From Mesorhizobium sp. B2-7-2 (lineage in GTDB: Bacteria > Pseudomonadota > Alphaproteobacteria > Rhizobiales > Rhizobiaceae), in NCBI RefSeq assembly GCF_006440775.1, contig NZ_VFTZ01000006.1, positions 186,001-250,000 of the forward strand: a stretch of DNA of 64,000 nt. The letters are read 5' to 3'. This document shows, piece after piece, positions 49,499-60,748 of the stretch. A program made the translations under genes and the position numbers. Position 1 is the stretch's first letter. Every line of letters begins with the position of its first letter. The notes below the pieces were generated by a model. It worked only from the letters and a program-made list of their open reading frames with translations. It searched no databases and was not told the DNA's origin.

Positions 49499-50070
49499 GA
49501 CCTCAGGCTCGTCCAGGTCTTCCTGTCTAGCCTGTAGCGCTCGACCGGCACCTGCCCAGCGACGATCGAGTTCAGCATGCCCTGGCCGGCATACTGGAAG
49601 CCGCATTTGTGGATGACCCGGCGCGAGGCCGGATTGATCACCCGGGTCGAGGCATGCAGCACCTGGATCGAAGTCCGTTGGAAGGCGAGGTCCACCAGGG
49701 CGTGCGCGGCCTCGGTGGCATAGCCGCGCTTCCAGTAAGGCTCGCCGATCCAGTAGCCCAGTTCCAGGCCGCGATCGGTGGTGTTGAGCCCGGCGCAGCC
49801 GACGAAGGTGCCGGTATCCTTGAGCGTCAGGGCATAGACGATGCCGGCGCGGCGCGACGCCGCCATGGCGAGGAAGGTGCGGCCCTCGGCCTCGCCGTAG
49901 GGATGCGGCATGCGGGCCAGCATTTCGGCGACATGCCGGTTGTCGGCCAGCGTGACGAGTTGCTCGAGATCGCTCTCGCGCGGGGCGCGCATGGCCAGAC
50001 GCTCGGTGGCCAGCACCGGGCAATCGATCGCGTAACTTTCGTCTTCGGTGTCTTCCGCTTCGGCAACCAT
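49483..50070 (-). CDS. GNAT family N-acetyltransferase (RimJ/RimL-like)
   Basis: A 195-residue acetyltransferase with the RimJ/RimL pattern: LATERLAMRAPRESDLEQL near residue 21, GYWIGEPYWKRGYATEA near 103-119, and INPASRRVIHKCGFQY near 145. It is 126 bases below rpmA on the same strand, with the rpmA terminator in between. The start is ATG 50070; an ATG at 50121 is in the terminator region. Confidence 0.87.
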   Translation of the reverse strand: MVAEAEDTEDESYAIDCPVLATERLAMRAPRESDLEQLVTLADNRHVAEMLARMPHPYGEAEGRTFLAMAASRRAGIVYALTLKDTGTFVGCAGLNTTDRGLELGYWIGEPYWKRGYATEAAHALVDLAFQRTSIQVLHASTRVINPASRRVIHKCGFQYAGQGMLNSIVAGQVPVERYRLDRKTWTSLRSWRSS

Positions 50071-50100
50071 TTTAGTCCTCCAGGGCAAGAAAAAATGAAA

Positions 50101-50128
50101 AAGGAGAGAGGGCAAACCCATCTCTCCT
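50101..50128 (-). terminator. Terminator after rpmA
   Basis: AGGAGAGA and TCTCTCCT form an 8-base stem; on the minus strand it is followed by TTTTTCATTTTTTC. It ends the rplU-rpmA transcript. Confidence 0.82.
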
Positions 50129-50196
50129 GATCCTTTTCCTGGCCTGGCCAGACACCGGTTCCCGAGATGGGCGCCGGTGTTATGGTGCGGAACCGG

Positions 50197-50466
50197 CTAC
50201 TCCGCTGCTTTGGTAATCGGGTTCACCGATACGTAGGTTCGGCCGTTGGCTTTCTTGTTGAAGGTGACTGCGCCGGCTTCGAGCGCAAAAAGGGTGTGGT
50301 CCGTGCCCATTCCGACATTGACGCCGGGATGCCACGAGGTGCCGCGTTGGCGGATGATGATGTTGCCCGGGATGACGGCTTCGCCGCCGAACTTCTTCAC
50401 GCCCAGACGCTTGGAGTGCGAATCGCGACCGTTGCGCGACGAACCGCCAGCTTTCTTGTGTGCCAT
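50197..50466 (-). CDS. rpmA: 50S ribosomal protein L27
   Basis: An 89-residue ribosomal protein with the opening [20 protein letters not shown], whose N-terminal tail reaches the peptidyl transferase centre, then [17 protein letters not shown]. The length is normal. It follows rplU by 115 bases on the same strand, the usual order. Confidence 0.97.
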   Translation of the reverse strand: MAHKKAGGSSRNGRDSHSKRLGVKKFGGEAVIPGNIIIRQRGTSWHPGVNVGMGTDHTLFALEAGAVTFNKKANGRTYVSVNPITKAAE

Positions 50467-50581
50467 TTGACTAACTCCGATGCGCCCAAAGGCGCTTGAA
50501 TGGTCTTATGAACGCGTTCGCGTTCCGTTTCAAGTCCGTACCGGCGACGATCGTCGCCGGGCCATCTTATTTCAACTTGCC

Positions 50582-51292
50582 TTACTTCTTCGCCAGTTCC
50601 TTGGCCTGCTCGCGCCAGTCCTTGATCTGGTCGGCGCTGAACGGCATGTGCTCGTCGATCTTGGCGACATCCTTGTCGGAAAGCTTGGCGAGCTGCGCGA
50701 AGGTGACGATGCCCTGCTCGGCGAGGTCCTTCGCCGCGACCGGGCCGATGCCCTTGATCACGGTCAGGTCATCCGGCTCACCCTTCGGCGCCTTGAACAG
50801 CGGCGCAGCCTTTGCCTCTTCGCCGGAAGCGGCCTCAGCCTTGGGCTCCTTCTTGGCCTTGGCCTCGTTCGGAGCGGCTTCGGCCTTTGCCTCGGCGGCG
50901 ACTTCCGCCTTGGCTTCGGGGGCCTTGGCCTCTGCCTTGGCTTCCGGCTTGGCGGCGGCCTTCTTCGACGGCTTGGCGCCGCCCAGCAGGATCTCGGCGA
51001 TCCTGACGGTGGTCAAAAGCTGGCGGTGGCCGATCTTGCGGCGCGAATTCTGGCGGCGGCGCTTCTTGAAAGCGATGACGGTGCGGTTCTTGCCCTGCTC
51101 GACGACTTCCGCCGTGACCAGAGCGCCGTCGACGAACGGCGCGCCGAAGGTGACATTCTCGCCCTCGCCATGCGCGAGCACATTGCCGATCTCGACGATG
51201 TCGCCGACCTTGGCTTCGAGTTTCTCGATCTTCAGGAGATCGTTGGCGGCAACGCGATACTGCTTGCCGCCCGTTTTGATGACTGCGAACAT
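50582..51292 (-). CDS. rplU: 50S ribosomal protein L21 with C-terminal extension
   Basis: Residues 1-103 are ordinary L21 ([33 protein letters not shown]). They are followed by a 70-residue Ala/Lys/Glu linker and, from residue 174, a helix-hairpin-helix-like domain ([20 protein letters not shown] to [11 protein letters not shown]) that ends the 236-residue protein. Typical L21 is about 100 residues; long tails are common in rhizobia. The tail is similar to that of LivG in this window. The start is ATG 51292. Confidence 0.96.
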   Translation of the reverse strand: MFAVIKTGGKQYRVAANDLLKIEKLEAKVGDIVEIGNVLAHGEGENVTFGAPFVDGALVTAEVVEQGKNRTVIAFKKRRRQNSRRKIGHRQLLTTVRIAEILLGGAKPSKKAAAKPEAKAEAKAPEAKAEVAAEAKAEAAPNEAKAKKEPKAEAASGEEAKAAPLFKAPKGEPDDLTVIKGIGPVAAKDLAEQGIVTFAQLAKLSDKDVAKIDEHMPFSADQIKDWREQAKELAKK

Positions 51293-51633
51293 TTTTTGCC
51301 TTTCGCTGTTCGGTCGGCCTCGATGAACCGCCTCGGGCGGTTCGGCCGTCTTTTTGTCAGTCTGCGGGTTCAAAAAACAAGCGGCGCGGAAGAGCCTCCA
51401 CGCCGAATGCGGGCTGTCCCTAACCGAAGGTTGCGCCGGAGTCAAGGCAAGCGGCTTGTCCTTGGGAGGCTTGTCCTTGGAGAGGCCGCGAGCGACGTTG
51501 CCGGCAAATATCGGCCCGTCCCGTCGCAATCGCTTTTCGCGCAAGCCGGAAATTGGTGGAATAGGGCCTTGTAACCGGAGCGGTCAGCCGTTATCTAGTG
51601 CGCCGCGCCGGCAACGGCCGACCATGACCTCGC

Positions 51634-51723
51634 GGAGAGGTGGCAGAGTGGTCGAATGCACCGCACTCGAAATGCGGCATACTCGCAAGGGTATCGGGGG
51701 TTCGAATCCCTCCCTCTCCGCCA
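51634..51723 (+). tRNA. tRNA-Ser (anticodon CGA)
   Basis: The acceptor arms GGAGAGG and CCTCTCC pair, followed by G and CCA. The anticodon loop reads CTCGAAA, giving anticodon CGA for Ser; the long variable arm (TACTCGCAAGGGTA) and the TTCGAATCC T-loop are typical of class II tRNA-Ser. Total length is 90 with CCA encoded. Confidence 0.96.
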
Positions 51724-52011
51724 TCCTGCTTCGCGCTGCGCGCTTCGCAGGACAGGTCCAGCGAATTCTTTTCCGCGCCAAGCAGGATGCCCTCCGAAGC
51801 TTTAGCGAAGGAAGGCGGCCTGGGAGCTGTCTGCATTCTTTCACCCGCGCCACGTCGGCCTCGCGAATGAAATTTCGAGCCTTCACGTGACAAAAATCCG
51901 ACCGTGATCGATAGTAGTATGATCTCGGCGAGTCATTGCGCAGGCCCATTCGACATGCGCTCGGGGCGAAATCCAAGAATGTCCGGTCGCGGCTTCACAA
52001 CGGGGGACAAG

Positions 52012-52428
52012 ATGATCGCGCGAACAATCGCGGTTGCCCTTGCAATCGCCTTTTCGCTTTCACCGTCGCATGCGCAACCGCAGCATCGTCTGCCAAGCGG
52101 TTATAAATGGGGCCGCTGCCTGCTTGTCGTTCATGGTCAGACCCGCATCTCCGGAAGATGCTCCTACCAAATCGAGAAGGGTGGCGATTTCAATATCCAG
52201 GGGCCTCGTCAGGTTTTTGCGGGCATCGATTATCCCGACACTCACAGCGGGGCCGGTGAGATGTCGAAGGATTACTGGGCCGTCGTCTACAAGGACGGCG
52301 ATCTTTGGGCAGGCTATGCGAACGCTGACATTCGCGACACGCACGGCGAGGCAGGCGATTGGGGAGAGCTTCGCCGCGAAGGTGCCTGCTATGTCGGGAA
52401 GGATGTCAAGGTGTGCCTTTGGCGTTAG
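52012..52428 (+). CDS. Secreted protein of unknown function
   Basis: A 138-residue protein with a signal peptide (IARTIAVALAIAFSLSPSHA, cut near residue 21) and four cysteines in the mature part (after GRCLL, GRCSY, GACYV and KVCLW), which can form two disulfides. The ATG at 52012 follows GGGGGAC; earlier ATGs lie in non-similar sequence. I cannot name a family. It is convergent with the next gene. Confidence 0.72.
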   Translation: MIARTIAVALAIAFSLSPSHAQPQHRLPSGYKWGRCLLVVHGQTRISGRCSYQIEKGGDFNIQGPRQVFAGIDYPDTHSGAGEMSKDYWAVVYKDGDLWAGYANADIRDTHGEAGDWGELRREGACYVGKDVKVCLWR

Positions 52429-52446
52429 CCGGCTCCCTTGCAAGAA

Positions 52447-53583
52447 CTATCCCAGCGCCACCAGGCGTTCGAGGAAACGCCCCTTCCCGGCATGGCGCTC
52501 CCGGATCGACTGAAGCCGGAGACGGAAGTCCTCGGTGCTGCCCTGTTTTTCGGCAAGTGCCAAGAGATCAGAAAGGAGCGCCGCCGCCTTGTCGTAGCCG
52601 GCGGGGTTGCGCCGCCCGATCTCGATCTCGACCTCTTCCCAGACATTTTCACCCCGCTGGCGAAGGACCTCGACCCGGATATCGCGGGCCTTCTCAGCCG
52701 CTTCCGCTTGCGATCGCCGCTGCGCTTCCGCCAGCTCCGCCTCGGCGCGCTTGCGGGCGAGGCGGATTTCTTCGGCCCGCGCCTGCAGATCCGCCGCTGT
52801 GCGCAAAGGGCCAAGCGAGATTGTCGTTTCGGGTTCCAAACGTGCCCGGATCGTGGCCCGCAACTCGGCGGACATATTCGGCTCACCATTGAAAACCCGC
52901 ATGAGCAGGCTGGTTTTCTCGAAGTCGCTCATCGCCGCGACCAGCCGTCGGGCGATCTCCGGCGCTGCGCCATCGGGACCCGTTGTCGCGCTTCGCTCAG
53001 CCGCCGCCTGGATGAGATCGCGACCGATGCCGAAGAACTCGGCAAACGCTTCGAGCGCCTCGGTCAGCGGCCCGATTCCCGGCATCGGTTCGGGTTCCTC
53101 GGGTTCAATCGCGTCGGTTTCGACGGCCATCAACCAAAGCAGATAGAAAAGCCGAAGATCGCCCGCGAGCAGGTCGGCCCGCAACGGCGCCAAGGCCGCG
53201 AGCCAACCCGAATCCTCACCGTCAGGGTACTCGAACTCCAACTCGTCGCGCGCGATGCTTATAATGATGTTCTCACCAGCGACCCTGAGCATGACGTCGT
53301 CGGTCGCTCCAAGGAAGGCGTCCACGCGATCCCGATCGACCAGCCGAGCCGGCAGCTTGATCATCAGGCGGCGGGAACCCCAATTGGCCCAATAAAGATG
53401 AAGATCGAACCAGCGCTCCATGAGCTCGTCCGGATCGCCCTTGAAATCCCCCCACTCGTAGAAATTGGCGAAGCTTGTGGCGGTGATCCGCGCCCGCGAT
53501 GACAGGTCGCGAAGCGCCTGGCGATCCGCGCTGCCAAGGGGACGGTCGACTGCCTGGAATTCATAGTATTGGTATTCGCTCAT
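52447..53583 (-). CDS. Uncharacterised cytoplasmic protein (MSEYQYYEF family)
   Basis: A 378-residue protein that opens with SEYQYYEFQAVDRPL. A family with this opening is widespread and is often encoded next to a SWIM zinc-finger protein, but no SWIM gene is seen here. Residues 265-310 form a charged helix (ARAEEIRLARKRAEAELAEA). The start is ATG 53583. It is divergent from the DUF1186 gene by 87 bases. Function unknown. Confidence 0.75.
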   Translation of the reverse strand: MSEYQYYEFQAVDRPLGSADRQALRDLSSRARITATSFANFYEWGDFKGDPDELMERWFDLHLYWANWGSRRLMIKLPARLVDRDRVDAFLGATDDVMLRVAGENIIISIARDELEFEYPDGEDSGWLAALAPLRADLLAGDLRLFYLLWLMAVETDAIEPEEPEPMPGIGPLTEALEAFAEFFGIGRDLIQAAAERSATTGPDGAAPEIARRLVAAMSDFEKTSLLMRVFNGEPNMSAELRATIRARLEPETTISLGPLRTAADLQARAEEIRLARKRAEAELAEAQRRSQAEAAEKARDIRVEVLRQRGENVWEEVEIEIGRRNPAGYDKAAALLSDLLALAEKQGSTEDFRLRLQSIRERHAGKGRFLERLVALG

Positions 53584-53670
53584 CGTCGCTCTCAGGATTG
53601 ACACAAGTGTGCGGCTGGGGGATCGATAGCATACCGCTGGGCCGGGGCTCTATCGACGCGACTGGACGCG

Positions 53671-54702
53671 ATGAAAAAAGAAGATCTGGAAAAACTGCTC
53701 TCCAACGACAGCGGCGACTTCGAGTTGTATCCGATAGACCGCTATCTCCAGGCCGTGGCGACCGAACGGCAGGTGCCAAATCTCGCAATCGTGGTCTGCA
53801 CGATCAGGATAGAAGAATCAGCGCCTGCGCTGCGCGCCGTCCTTGAACGCGCCGCCAACGGACAGCCTTTGTCGGACGATGAAGAGATGCTGCTCTTCAG
53901 AGGCGTGTATATCCTCGGCGGCGCCCGCGACACCCAGGCATGCCAAGCTTTGCTGCGTCTGCTGCGCCGCCCTGGGAAGGAGGCCGACTGGCTGCTTGGC
54001 GACGCCATAACCGAAACCTTGTCGCGCATCATCGTGGGCGTGTTCGACGGCGACGCCGACGCGCTGTTCGGCGTCATTGCCGACCGCTCCGGCGACGAAT
54101 TCATCCGCGACGCGGCATTTGGCGCGGTGACCTTCTTGACCTGGGAAGGTCGCATCGAGCGCGACCGGACAAGGGATTTCGTGGAACGGTTCTACAGGGA
54201 GAGGCTGGCCGACGACTGGGATTACGCGTGGATCGGCTGGCTGCAAGCCATCGCGATGCTTGCCCTGCGAGACCTCGTTCCGCTTGCCTACAGCGCCTGG
54301 GATGAGGGCCGTATCCCGGAAGATGTGCTTGAGCGCAGTGATTTCGAAAGCGACCTGCGGGAAGCCGAGCAGCAACCCGGCGACATCGACCGGTTCGATC
54401 GCGCCAGTCTGAGTTACATCGAAGATGTCCTTGTGGCACTGGATTGGACCCGCGGCCTTGACGACGACGACGACTTCGGGCTCGTCGACGACGACTTCGA
54501 GTTCAGCGACGATGATTTCGAGTTCGGCGACGACGATTTCGATCTTGACGAGGACGAGGATGGGCAAGCCTCATGGCTGGACCGGGCCTTGACCAGCGTC
54601 ACTCCAGCCACCAACCCCTGGCGCGACGTCGGGCGCAACGATCCGTGCCCTTGCGGAAGCGGCAAGAAATTCAAGAAATGCTGCTTGGCAATCGTGGAAT
54701 GA
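53671..54702 (+). CDS. DUF1186 protein with C-terminal SEC-C motif
   Basis: A 343-residue soluble protein. The N-terminal 240 residues are helical (LLRLLRRPGKEADWLLGDAI, a DUF1186 signature). An acid block at about 265-300 has imperfect repeats of DDDFEF. The C-terminus is a zinc-binding SEC-C motif, DPCPCGSGKKFKKCC, at about 325-339. SEC-C motifs are best known from SecA but appear in many unrelated proteins. Function is unknown. Confidence 0.85.
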   Translation: MKKEDLEKLLSNDSGDFELYPIDRYLQAVATERQVPNLAIVVCTIRIEESAPALRAVLERAANGQPLSDDEEMLLFRGVYILGGARDTQACQALLRLLRRPGKEADWLLGDAITETLSRIIVGVFDGDADALFGVIADRSGDEFIRDAAFGAVTFLTWEGRIERDRTRDFVERFYRERLADDWDYAWIGWLQAIAMLALRDLVPLAYSAWDEGRIPEDVLERSDFESDLREAEQQPGDIDRFDRASLSYIEDVLVALDWTRGLDDDDDFGLVDDDFEFSDDDFEFGDDDFDLDEDEDGQASWLDRALTSVTPATNPWRDVGRNDPCPCGSGKKFKKCCLAIVE

Positions 54703-54732
54703 CTGGGTGACGCGTCAAGGAAAGCCCGTTCC

Positions 54733-56577
<1,845 letters not shown>

Positions 56578-56833
56578 CAGGCAGACACCGGACAGGAGGT
56601 CGTTTTCGGGTTTATCTGAAGACCAGCCAAGTGATTCACCGCGTGATGGCTTGGAGTAGCGCAGCGCTCATCCGGCCACAACCGCGCTTCGCGGGAAACC
56701 TGCCGCCTCACGCCGATGCCGTCATCGAAAAGTCATCGCTGGCCCATCGGCTGGAGAGTTCCCCCGACGCATTCTCCGATGCTATGATTTTGAGCCGACC
56801 GCTGCCGGCGGCCGCCGCAAAAGGAACCTTGGC

Positions 56834-57460
56834 ATGATCGATCCCGCGACGCTCGTCACCTACATCGCGGTCGTGTTCGGCTTCGTCTTCATCCCGGGGC
56901 CGGCGACGCTGCTCACGGTCGCGCGGGCGACGAGTTCGGGCACGAAGGTCGGCATCGCCACCGGCGCCGGCGTCGCCGCCGGCGATGTGATCCACACCAT
57001 CATGGCCATCGTCGGCATCTCGGCCGTCATCGCCGCTTCGGCGATGCTGTTCAGCGTCGTCAAATATATCGGCGCGGCCTATCTCGTTTATCTCGGCATC
57101 CGCGCCATTCTCGAAAAGGCGCCGGCAGACCTGGCGGCCAGGACGCTCCCCATTTCCGCGGGCCGGGCCTTCCGGCAGGCGATCCTGACCGAAGTGCTCA
57201 ATCCGAAGACCGCGCTGTTCTTCCTGGCCTTCCTGCCGCAATTCGTGCACCCGCAAGGCGGTTTCGTGGTGCTGCAGCTGATGCTGCTGGGCATCATCTT
57301 TGTTCTGCTCGGGCTCTTCAGCACGGTCGTCTTCGCCGTCAGCGCGGGCGGCCTGGGTTCCTTGCTGCGCCGCAATCCGGCGGTGTTGAAATGGCAGGGC
57401 AAGGTGGTCGGCGGCATCTATTGCGCGCTCGGCATACGCCTGGCGCTGCAGCAGCGCTGA
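56834..57460 (+). CDS. LysE family exporter
   Basis: A 208-residue membrane protein with six segments and the family opening FVFIPGPATLLTVARATSSG (residues 14-33) then AYLVYLGIRA. LysE/RhtB proteins export amino acids such as lysine, threonine or homoserine lactones; which one is unknown. The start is ATG 56834. It is divergent from recQ. Confidence 0.9.
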   Translation: MIDPATLVTYIAVVFGFVFIPGPATLLTVARATSSGTKVGIATGAGVAAGDVIHTIMAIVGISAVIAASAMLFSVVKYIGAAYLVYLGIRAILEKAPADLAARTLPISAGRAFRQAILTEVLNPKTALFFLAFLPQFVHPQGGFVVLQLMLLGIIFVLLGLFSTVVFAVSAGGLGSLLRRNPAVLKWQGKVVGGIYCALGIRLALQQR

Positions 57461-57466
57461 AACGCT

Positions 57467-57556
57467 TCACCCGGCGGCGCCGGTCCAGGCAGGCATGTCA
57501 TAGCCGAATTCGCGACAGAAGGCCCGCATGGCCGGCGTCGGCGGGGTGACGAGATC
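57467..57556 (-). pseudogene. Possible 3' remnant of a lost gene
   Basis: In the 218-base gap between two genes, the minus strand reads PPTPAMRAFCREFGYDMPAW and TGAAG before a stop at 57467. This looks like the C-terminal end of a protein without its body; the frame is closed by a stop about 8 codons upstream. I cannot name the family. The rest of the gap is A/T-rich, with a TTTCTTT/AAAGAAA palindrome at 57561-57577. Confidence 0.3.
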
Positions 57557-57678
57557 GGGCTTTCTTTATAAAAGAAACCAAACATATTCTGGCAGAACTC
57601 AGCCGGGGGCTTGCTGATATTATTCTTCCGCAGTCGTCCCGCTTCTCCGACACCAGCAATGGAATCCGTCTCTCCGCC

Positions 57679-58758
57679 ATGGATTCGTCCGCGCCCGCGC
57701 TCATCTTCTATGCCCGCAACGACGCGCTTGGCGACGGCTTGCTGCGGATTCCGGCCCTGCGGGCGGCGAGGACGGCGTTTCCGCAAAGCCATATCGTCTA
57801 CGGCGCCATGCGCGGCTCATCGCTCTCTCATGTGTTGCGCAAGCATGTCGCGCATCTCGTCGATGACTTCAGGACAAAGACGCCGCTTTCCGCCATCCTC
57901 GCCGAATTCGCGCCGCGCGGCCGCAAGACCATCGTCGTCGATCTGCGCACCGGCGTGCCGGGCCTCATCCTCACAGCTCTGCAACTTGCAGGCCGTGGCA
58001 TCCGCTATGAAGCGAACTTTGCCGGCCATCTTCTGTCGCTGCGCTGGGGCACGCGGTTAACGCTGCGGCCGGAGCACAATGCCTGGCGCTACCACCGGCT
58101 GGTCGAGCGTCTGGCGGGGCGGCACCTGCCTTTCGACCACAGGCTCGATGTGCCGGACGCCGCGCGGGGTTTGGCGCGCCAGCTGCGCGGCGGTTGCGGC
58201 CGGCCGCTCGTCCTGCTTGGCGGCAATGCCCAGGGCAGGAAATGCATGAGCGAAGATCAGGTGGTGGCCGTCGCCGGCAATCTCATCGACGCCGGCTACC
58301 GGGTGCTGTATCTGGCGACCCCCGGCGGCGGACCGACGCCACCGGCGCTCCTCGCAAGGGAAGGCCGCCTCCAGGTGGCCGGTCCGGAACTGGTGCCGGA
58401 CATTGCAAGCTTCGACGATCTCCTGCTTGCGCTGGGCGAGATGGCGGTCGCCTATATCGGCATGGAGGGCGGACTGGCGCATCTTTTGGCCACCGTCATG
58501 ACGCCGGCGGTGATCGTCAACAACGGCGCCGATATGGAGCGCTGGCGCCCCCTTTCAAACGCGGTCGAAGTCGTCACGGCGCCAAGGCGAGGCCGTTCGG
58601 CCAATGTCGCCGACGCGCAGGTCGAGGCCATACTCGATGCCGCGCATCGCCTGCTCGCGGCAGGCCGCCGCGATCACATGGCGATCGCAGCGGTTCCGGA
58701 AAGGCGTGAAACCGCTCCGGTGCAATCGGCGTTCGATAGAACTGCCGACCTGTCCTAG
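57679..58758 (+). CDS. Glycosyltransferase family 9 protein
   Basis: A 359-residue cytoplasmic protein of the heptosyltransferase-type GT9 family. The GDGLLRIPALRAARTAFP motif near residue 18-35 and the C-terminal MEGGLAHLLA donor-site motif at about 255 are typical. It is likely to transfer a sugar in lipopolysaccharide or another surface glycan. Its end overlaps the convergent cupin gene by 4 bases. Confidence 0.85.
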   Translation: MDSSAPALIFYARNDALGDGLLRIPALRAARTAFPQSHIVYGAMRGSSLSHVLRKHVAHLVDDFRTKTPLSAILAEFAPRGRKTIVVDLRTGVPGLILTALQLAGRGIRYEANFAGHLLSLRWGTRLTLRPEHNAWRYHRLVERLAGRHLPFDHRLDVPDAARGLARQLRGGCGRPLVLLGGNAQGRKCMSEDQVVAVAGNLIDAGYRVLYLATPGGGPTPPALLAREGRLQVAGPELVPDIASFDDLLLALGEMAVAYIGMEGGLAHLLATVMTPAVIVNNGADMERWRPLSNAVEVVTAPRRGRSANVADAQVEAILDAAHRLLAAGRRDHMAIAAVPERRETAPVQSAFDRTADLS

Positions 58759-59087
58759 CCGAGGAAATCGGCCCGGTAAGGCGCAAAACTGTCGACCAGC
58801 CGCCCGGCCTCCAGCGCCTTGACACCATGCACGAGATTGGACGGCACGATGAAGCTGCTGCCTGTTTCGAGGATCTCCGATCGGCCGTCGACAGTGACCT
58901 CGAAGCGCCCCTCGGCGACATAGCTTGCCTGGACATGCGGATGCGAGTGCAGCGCGCCGACGCCGCCCTTGTCGAAGGCGAACTCGACCATCATCAATTC
59001 ATCGGTATGCACCAGCACGCGCCGCCTGTTGCCGTCCGGCGTCGGCTCCCAGGCTTTTTCGCCCGGATGGGAAAAGATATCGGTCAT
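58755..59087 (-). CDS. Cupin protein (KdgF-like)
   Basis: A 110-residue cupin. The metal-site pattern is visible in GGVGALHSHPHVQASYVAEG (residues 40-59) and a second LVHGVKALEAG motif at 84-94. Its size and place after kduI and kduD point to KdgF, which opens unsaturated uronates to the linear form used by KduI. It is the last gene of the operon, 31 bases after kduD. Confidence 0.85.
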   Translation of the reverse strand: MTDIFSHPGEKAWEPTPDGNRRRVLVHTDELMMVEFAFDKGGVGALHSHPHVQASYVAEGRFEVTVDGRSEILETGSSFIVPSNLVHGVKALEAGRLVDSFAPYRADFLG

Positions 59088-59118
59088 CGCTCAGCTTCCG
59101 TTCGAAATTGGCAGAAGG

Positions 59119-59886
59119 TCACCGCGCCAGCCAGCCGCCATCGACCGGCACCACCGCGCCATGCATATAGTCCGACGCCCGCGCCAGCAGGAACACGGCC
59201 GCGTCGCCTATATCGTCGGGCCGGCCCCAGCGCGCTGCCGGAATGCGCCTGAGGATGGCGGCGCTGCGGTCCGGGTCGGCGCGCAAGGCTTCGGTGTTGT
59301 TGGTCTCGACATAGCCCGGCGCGATGCCGTTGACGTTGATGCCTTTCGCCGCCCATTCGCAAGCGAGCAGCCTTGTGAGGCCGAGCACGCCGTGCTTCGA
59401 GGCCGTATAGGAAGCGACGCGAATGCCGCCCTGGAAACTCAGCACCGAGGCGATATTGACGATCTTGCCGCGCCGTCCGGGCTCGGCCAGCACGCGCCTG
59501 GCAAAGCTCTGGCACAGGCGAAAGACCGTCTTCAAATTGACGTCCATCACCTCGTCCCAGTCGGCTTCGCTCAGGTCGACCGCATCGGCGCGCCGGATGA
59601 CGCCGGCATTGTTGACGAGGCCGTCGAGCGGGCCGCTCTCGCTCCAGACCCGGTCGAGCATGGCGGCCGCCTCGGTCGGATCTCCAAGATCGGTCCTTAC
59701 CGCTTCGAAGCTGCCGCCCGCGGCCGCGACTTTCCCGGCGGTGTCATCCATCGCCGAACGGCCGACGCCGACGACAAGGCCGCCGGCGCGCGCGATCGAC
59801 ACGGCGATGCCTTGGCCGATGCCGGTGTTGGCGCCGGTGACCAGGATGCGCTTGCCCGTGAGGCTGAAGGCGGAAAGATCGCTCAC
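59119..59886 (-). CDS. kduD: 2-deoxy-D-gluconate 3-dehydrogenase
   Basis: A 255-residue short-chain dehydrogenase. The cofactor motif TGANTGIG is at residues 17-24, NNAG at about 91-94, and the catalytic YTASKHG at about 160-166. In pectin and alginate breakdown it reduces the keto-deoxyuronate made by KduI. The start is GTG 59886, overlapping the kduI stop (GTGA). Confidence 0.93.
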   Translation of the reverse strand: MSDLSAFSLTGKRILVTGANTGIGQGIAVSIARAGGLVVGVGRSAMDDTAGKVAAAGGSFEAVRTDLGDPTEAAAMLDRVWSESGPLDGLVNNAGVIRRADAVDLSEADWDEVMDVNLKTVFRLCQSFARRVLAEPGRRGKIVNIASVLSFQGGIRVASYTASKHGVLGLTRLLACEWAAKGINVNGIAPGYVETNNTEALRADPDRSAAILRRIPAARWGRPDDIGDAAVFLLARASDYMHGAVVPVDGGWLAR

Positions 59887-60728
59887 CGCAATTGATCCAT
59901 CGCCACCTGGTCGACGTCGGTATAGTCGACATTGTCGCCGGCCATCGCCCAGATGAAGGCGTAGTTGGATGTGCCGGCGCCCGAATGGATCGACCAGCCC
60001 GGCGACAGCACCGCCTCCTCGCTGCGCATGACGATGTGGCGCGTCTCGTCCGGTTCGCCCATGAAGTGGAAGACGCGCTGCCCTTTCGGCAGATCGAAAT
60101 AGAGATAGGCTTCCATCCGCCGGTCATGCACGTGGCAGGGCATGGTGTTCCACACCGAGCCTGGCGCGAGTTGCGTGATGCCGACGACGAGCTGGCAGGT
60201 CTTGACGCCGTCGGCGTGGATGAACTGGAAGATCGAGCGTTCGTTGCTGGTCGCCTGGCTGCCGAGGTCGAGCCGCCTGGCGTCGCCGATGCGGATCAAC
60301 TGGCTGGGATAGGGCCGATGCGCCGGTGCGCTAAGCAGGTAGAATTTTGCCGGCTTGTCGGGCTCCGCCGAGGCGAACGACACCTGCTCGGTGCCCATGC
60401 CGAGATAGACCATGTCGCGCGCCGCCAATTCGTAAGGCAGGCCGTCGGCCGTGACGGTGCCGGCGCCGCCGATGTTGACGGCGATCAGTTCGCGGCGGTC
60501 GAGGAAAGCCTTGGTTCCGGTCGGCTTGATCGCCTCGAGCGGCAGGATCTTGTCGATAGGCATGGCGCCGCCGACGATCATGCGGTCGTAATGCGTGTAG
60601 GTCAGGCTGACGAGGCCCGGCTGAAAAAGCCCCTCGACGTGGAAATGGTGGCGCAGCTCGTCTGTTCCCATGGCCGCGGCGGTGATGGGATCGATGGCGA
60701 AGCGCGAGGAAAATTGTGTCTGGTCCAT
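59883..60728 (-). CDS. kduI: 5-keto-4-deoxyuronate isomerase
   Basis: A 281-residue bicupin-fold isomerase that turns 5-keto-4-deoxyuronate into 2,5-diketo-3-deoxygluconate. The zinc ligands are in MPCHVHDRRMEAYLYF (near residue 195-210) and IHSGAGTSNYAFIW near 246. ATG 60728 starts the family N-terminus; a longer open frame upstream is the reverse-frame shadow of the regulator gene. The gap to the regulator is 20 bases. Confidence 0.94.
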   Translation of the reverse strand: MDQTQFSSRFAIDPITAAAMGTDELRHHFHVEGLFQPGLVSLTYTHYDRMIVGGAMPIDKILPLEAIKPTGTKAFLDRRELIAVNIGGAGTVTADGLPYELAARDMVYLGMGTEQVSFASAEPDKPAKFYLLSAPAHRPYPSQLIRIGDARRLDLGSQATSNERSIFQFIHADGVKTCQLVVGITQLAPGSVWNTMPCHVHDRRMEAYLYFDLPKGQRVFHFMGEPDETRHIVMRSEEAVLSPGWSIHSGAGTSNYAFIWAMAGDNVDYTDVDQVAMDQLR

Positions 60729-60748
60729 TTCTAAGCCTTGTCTGATGG

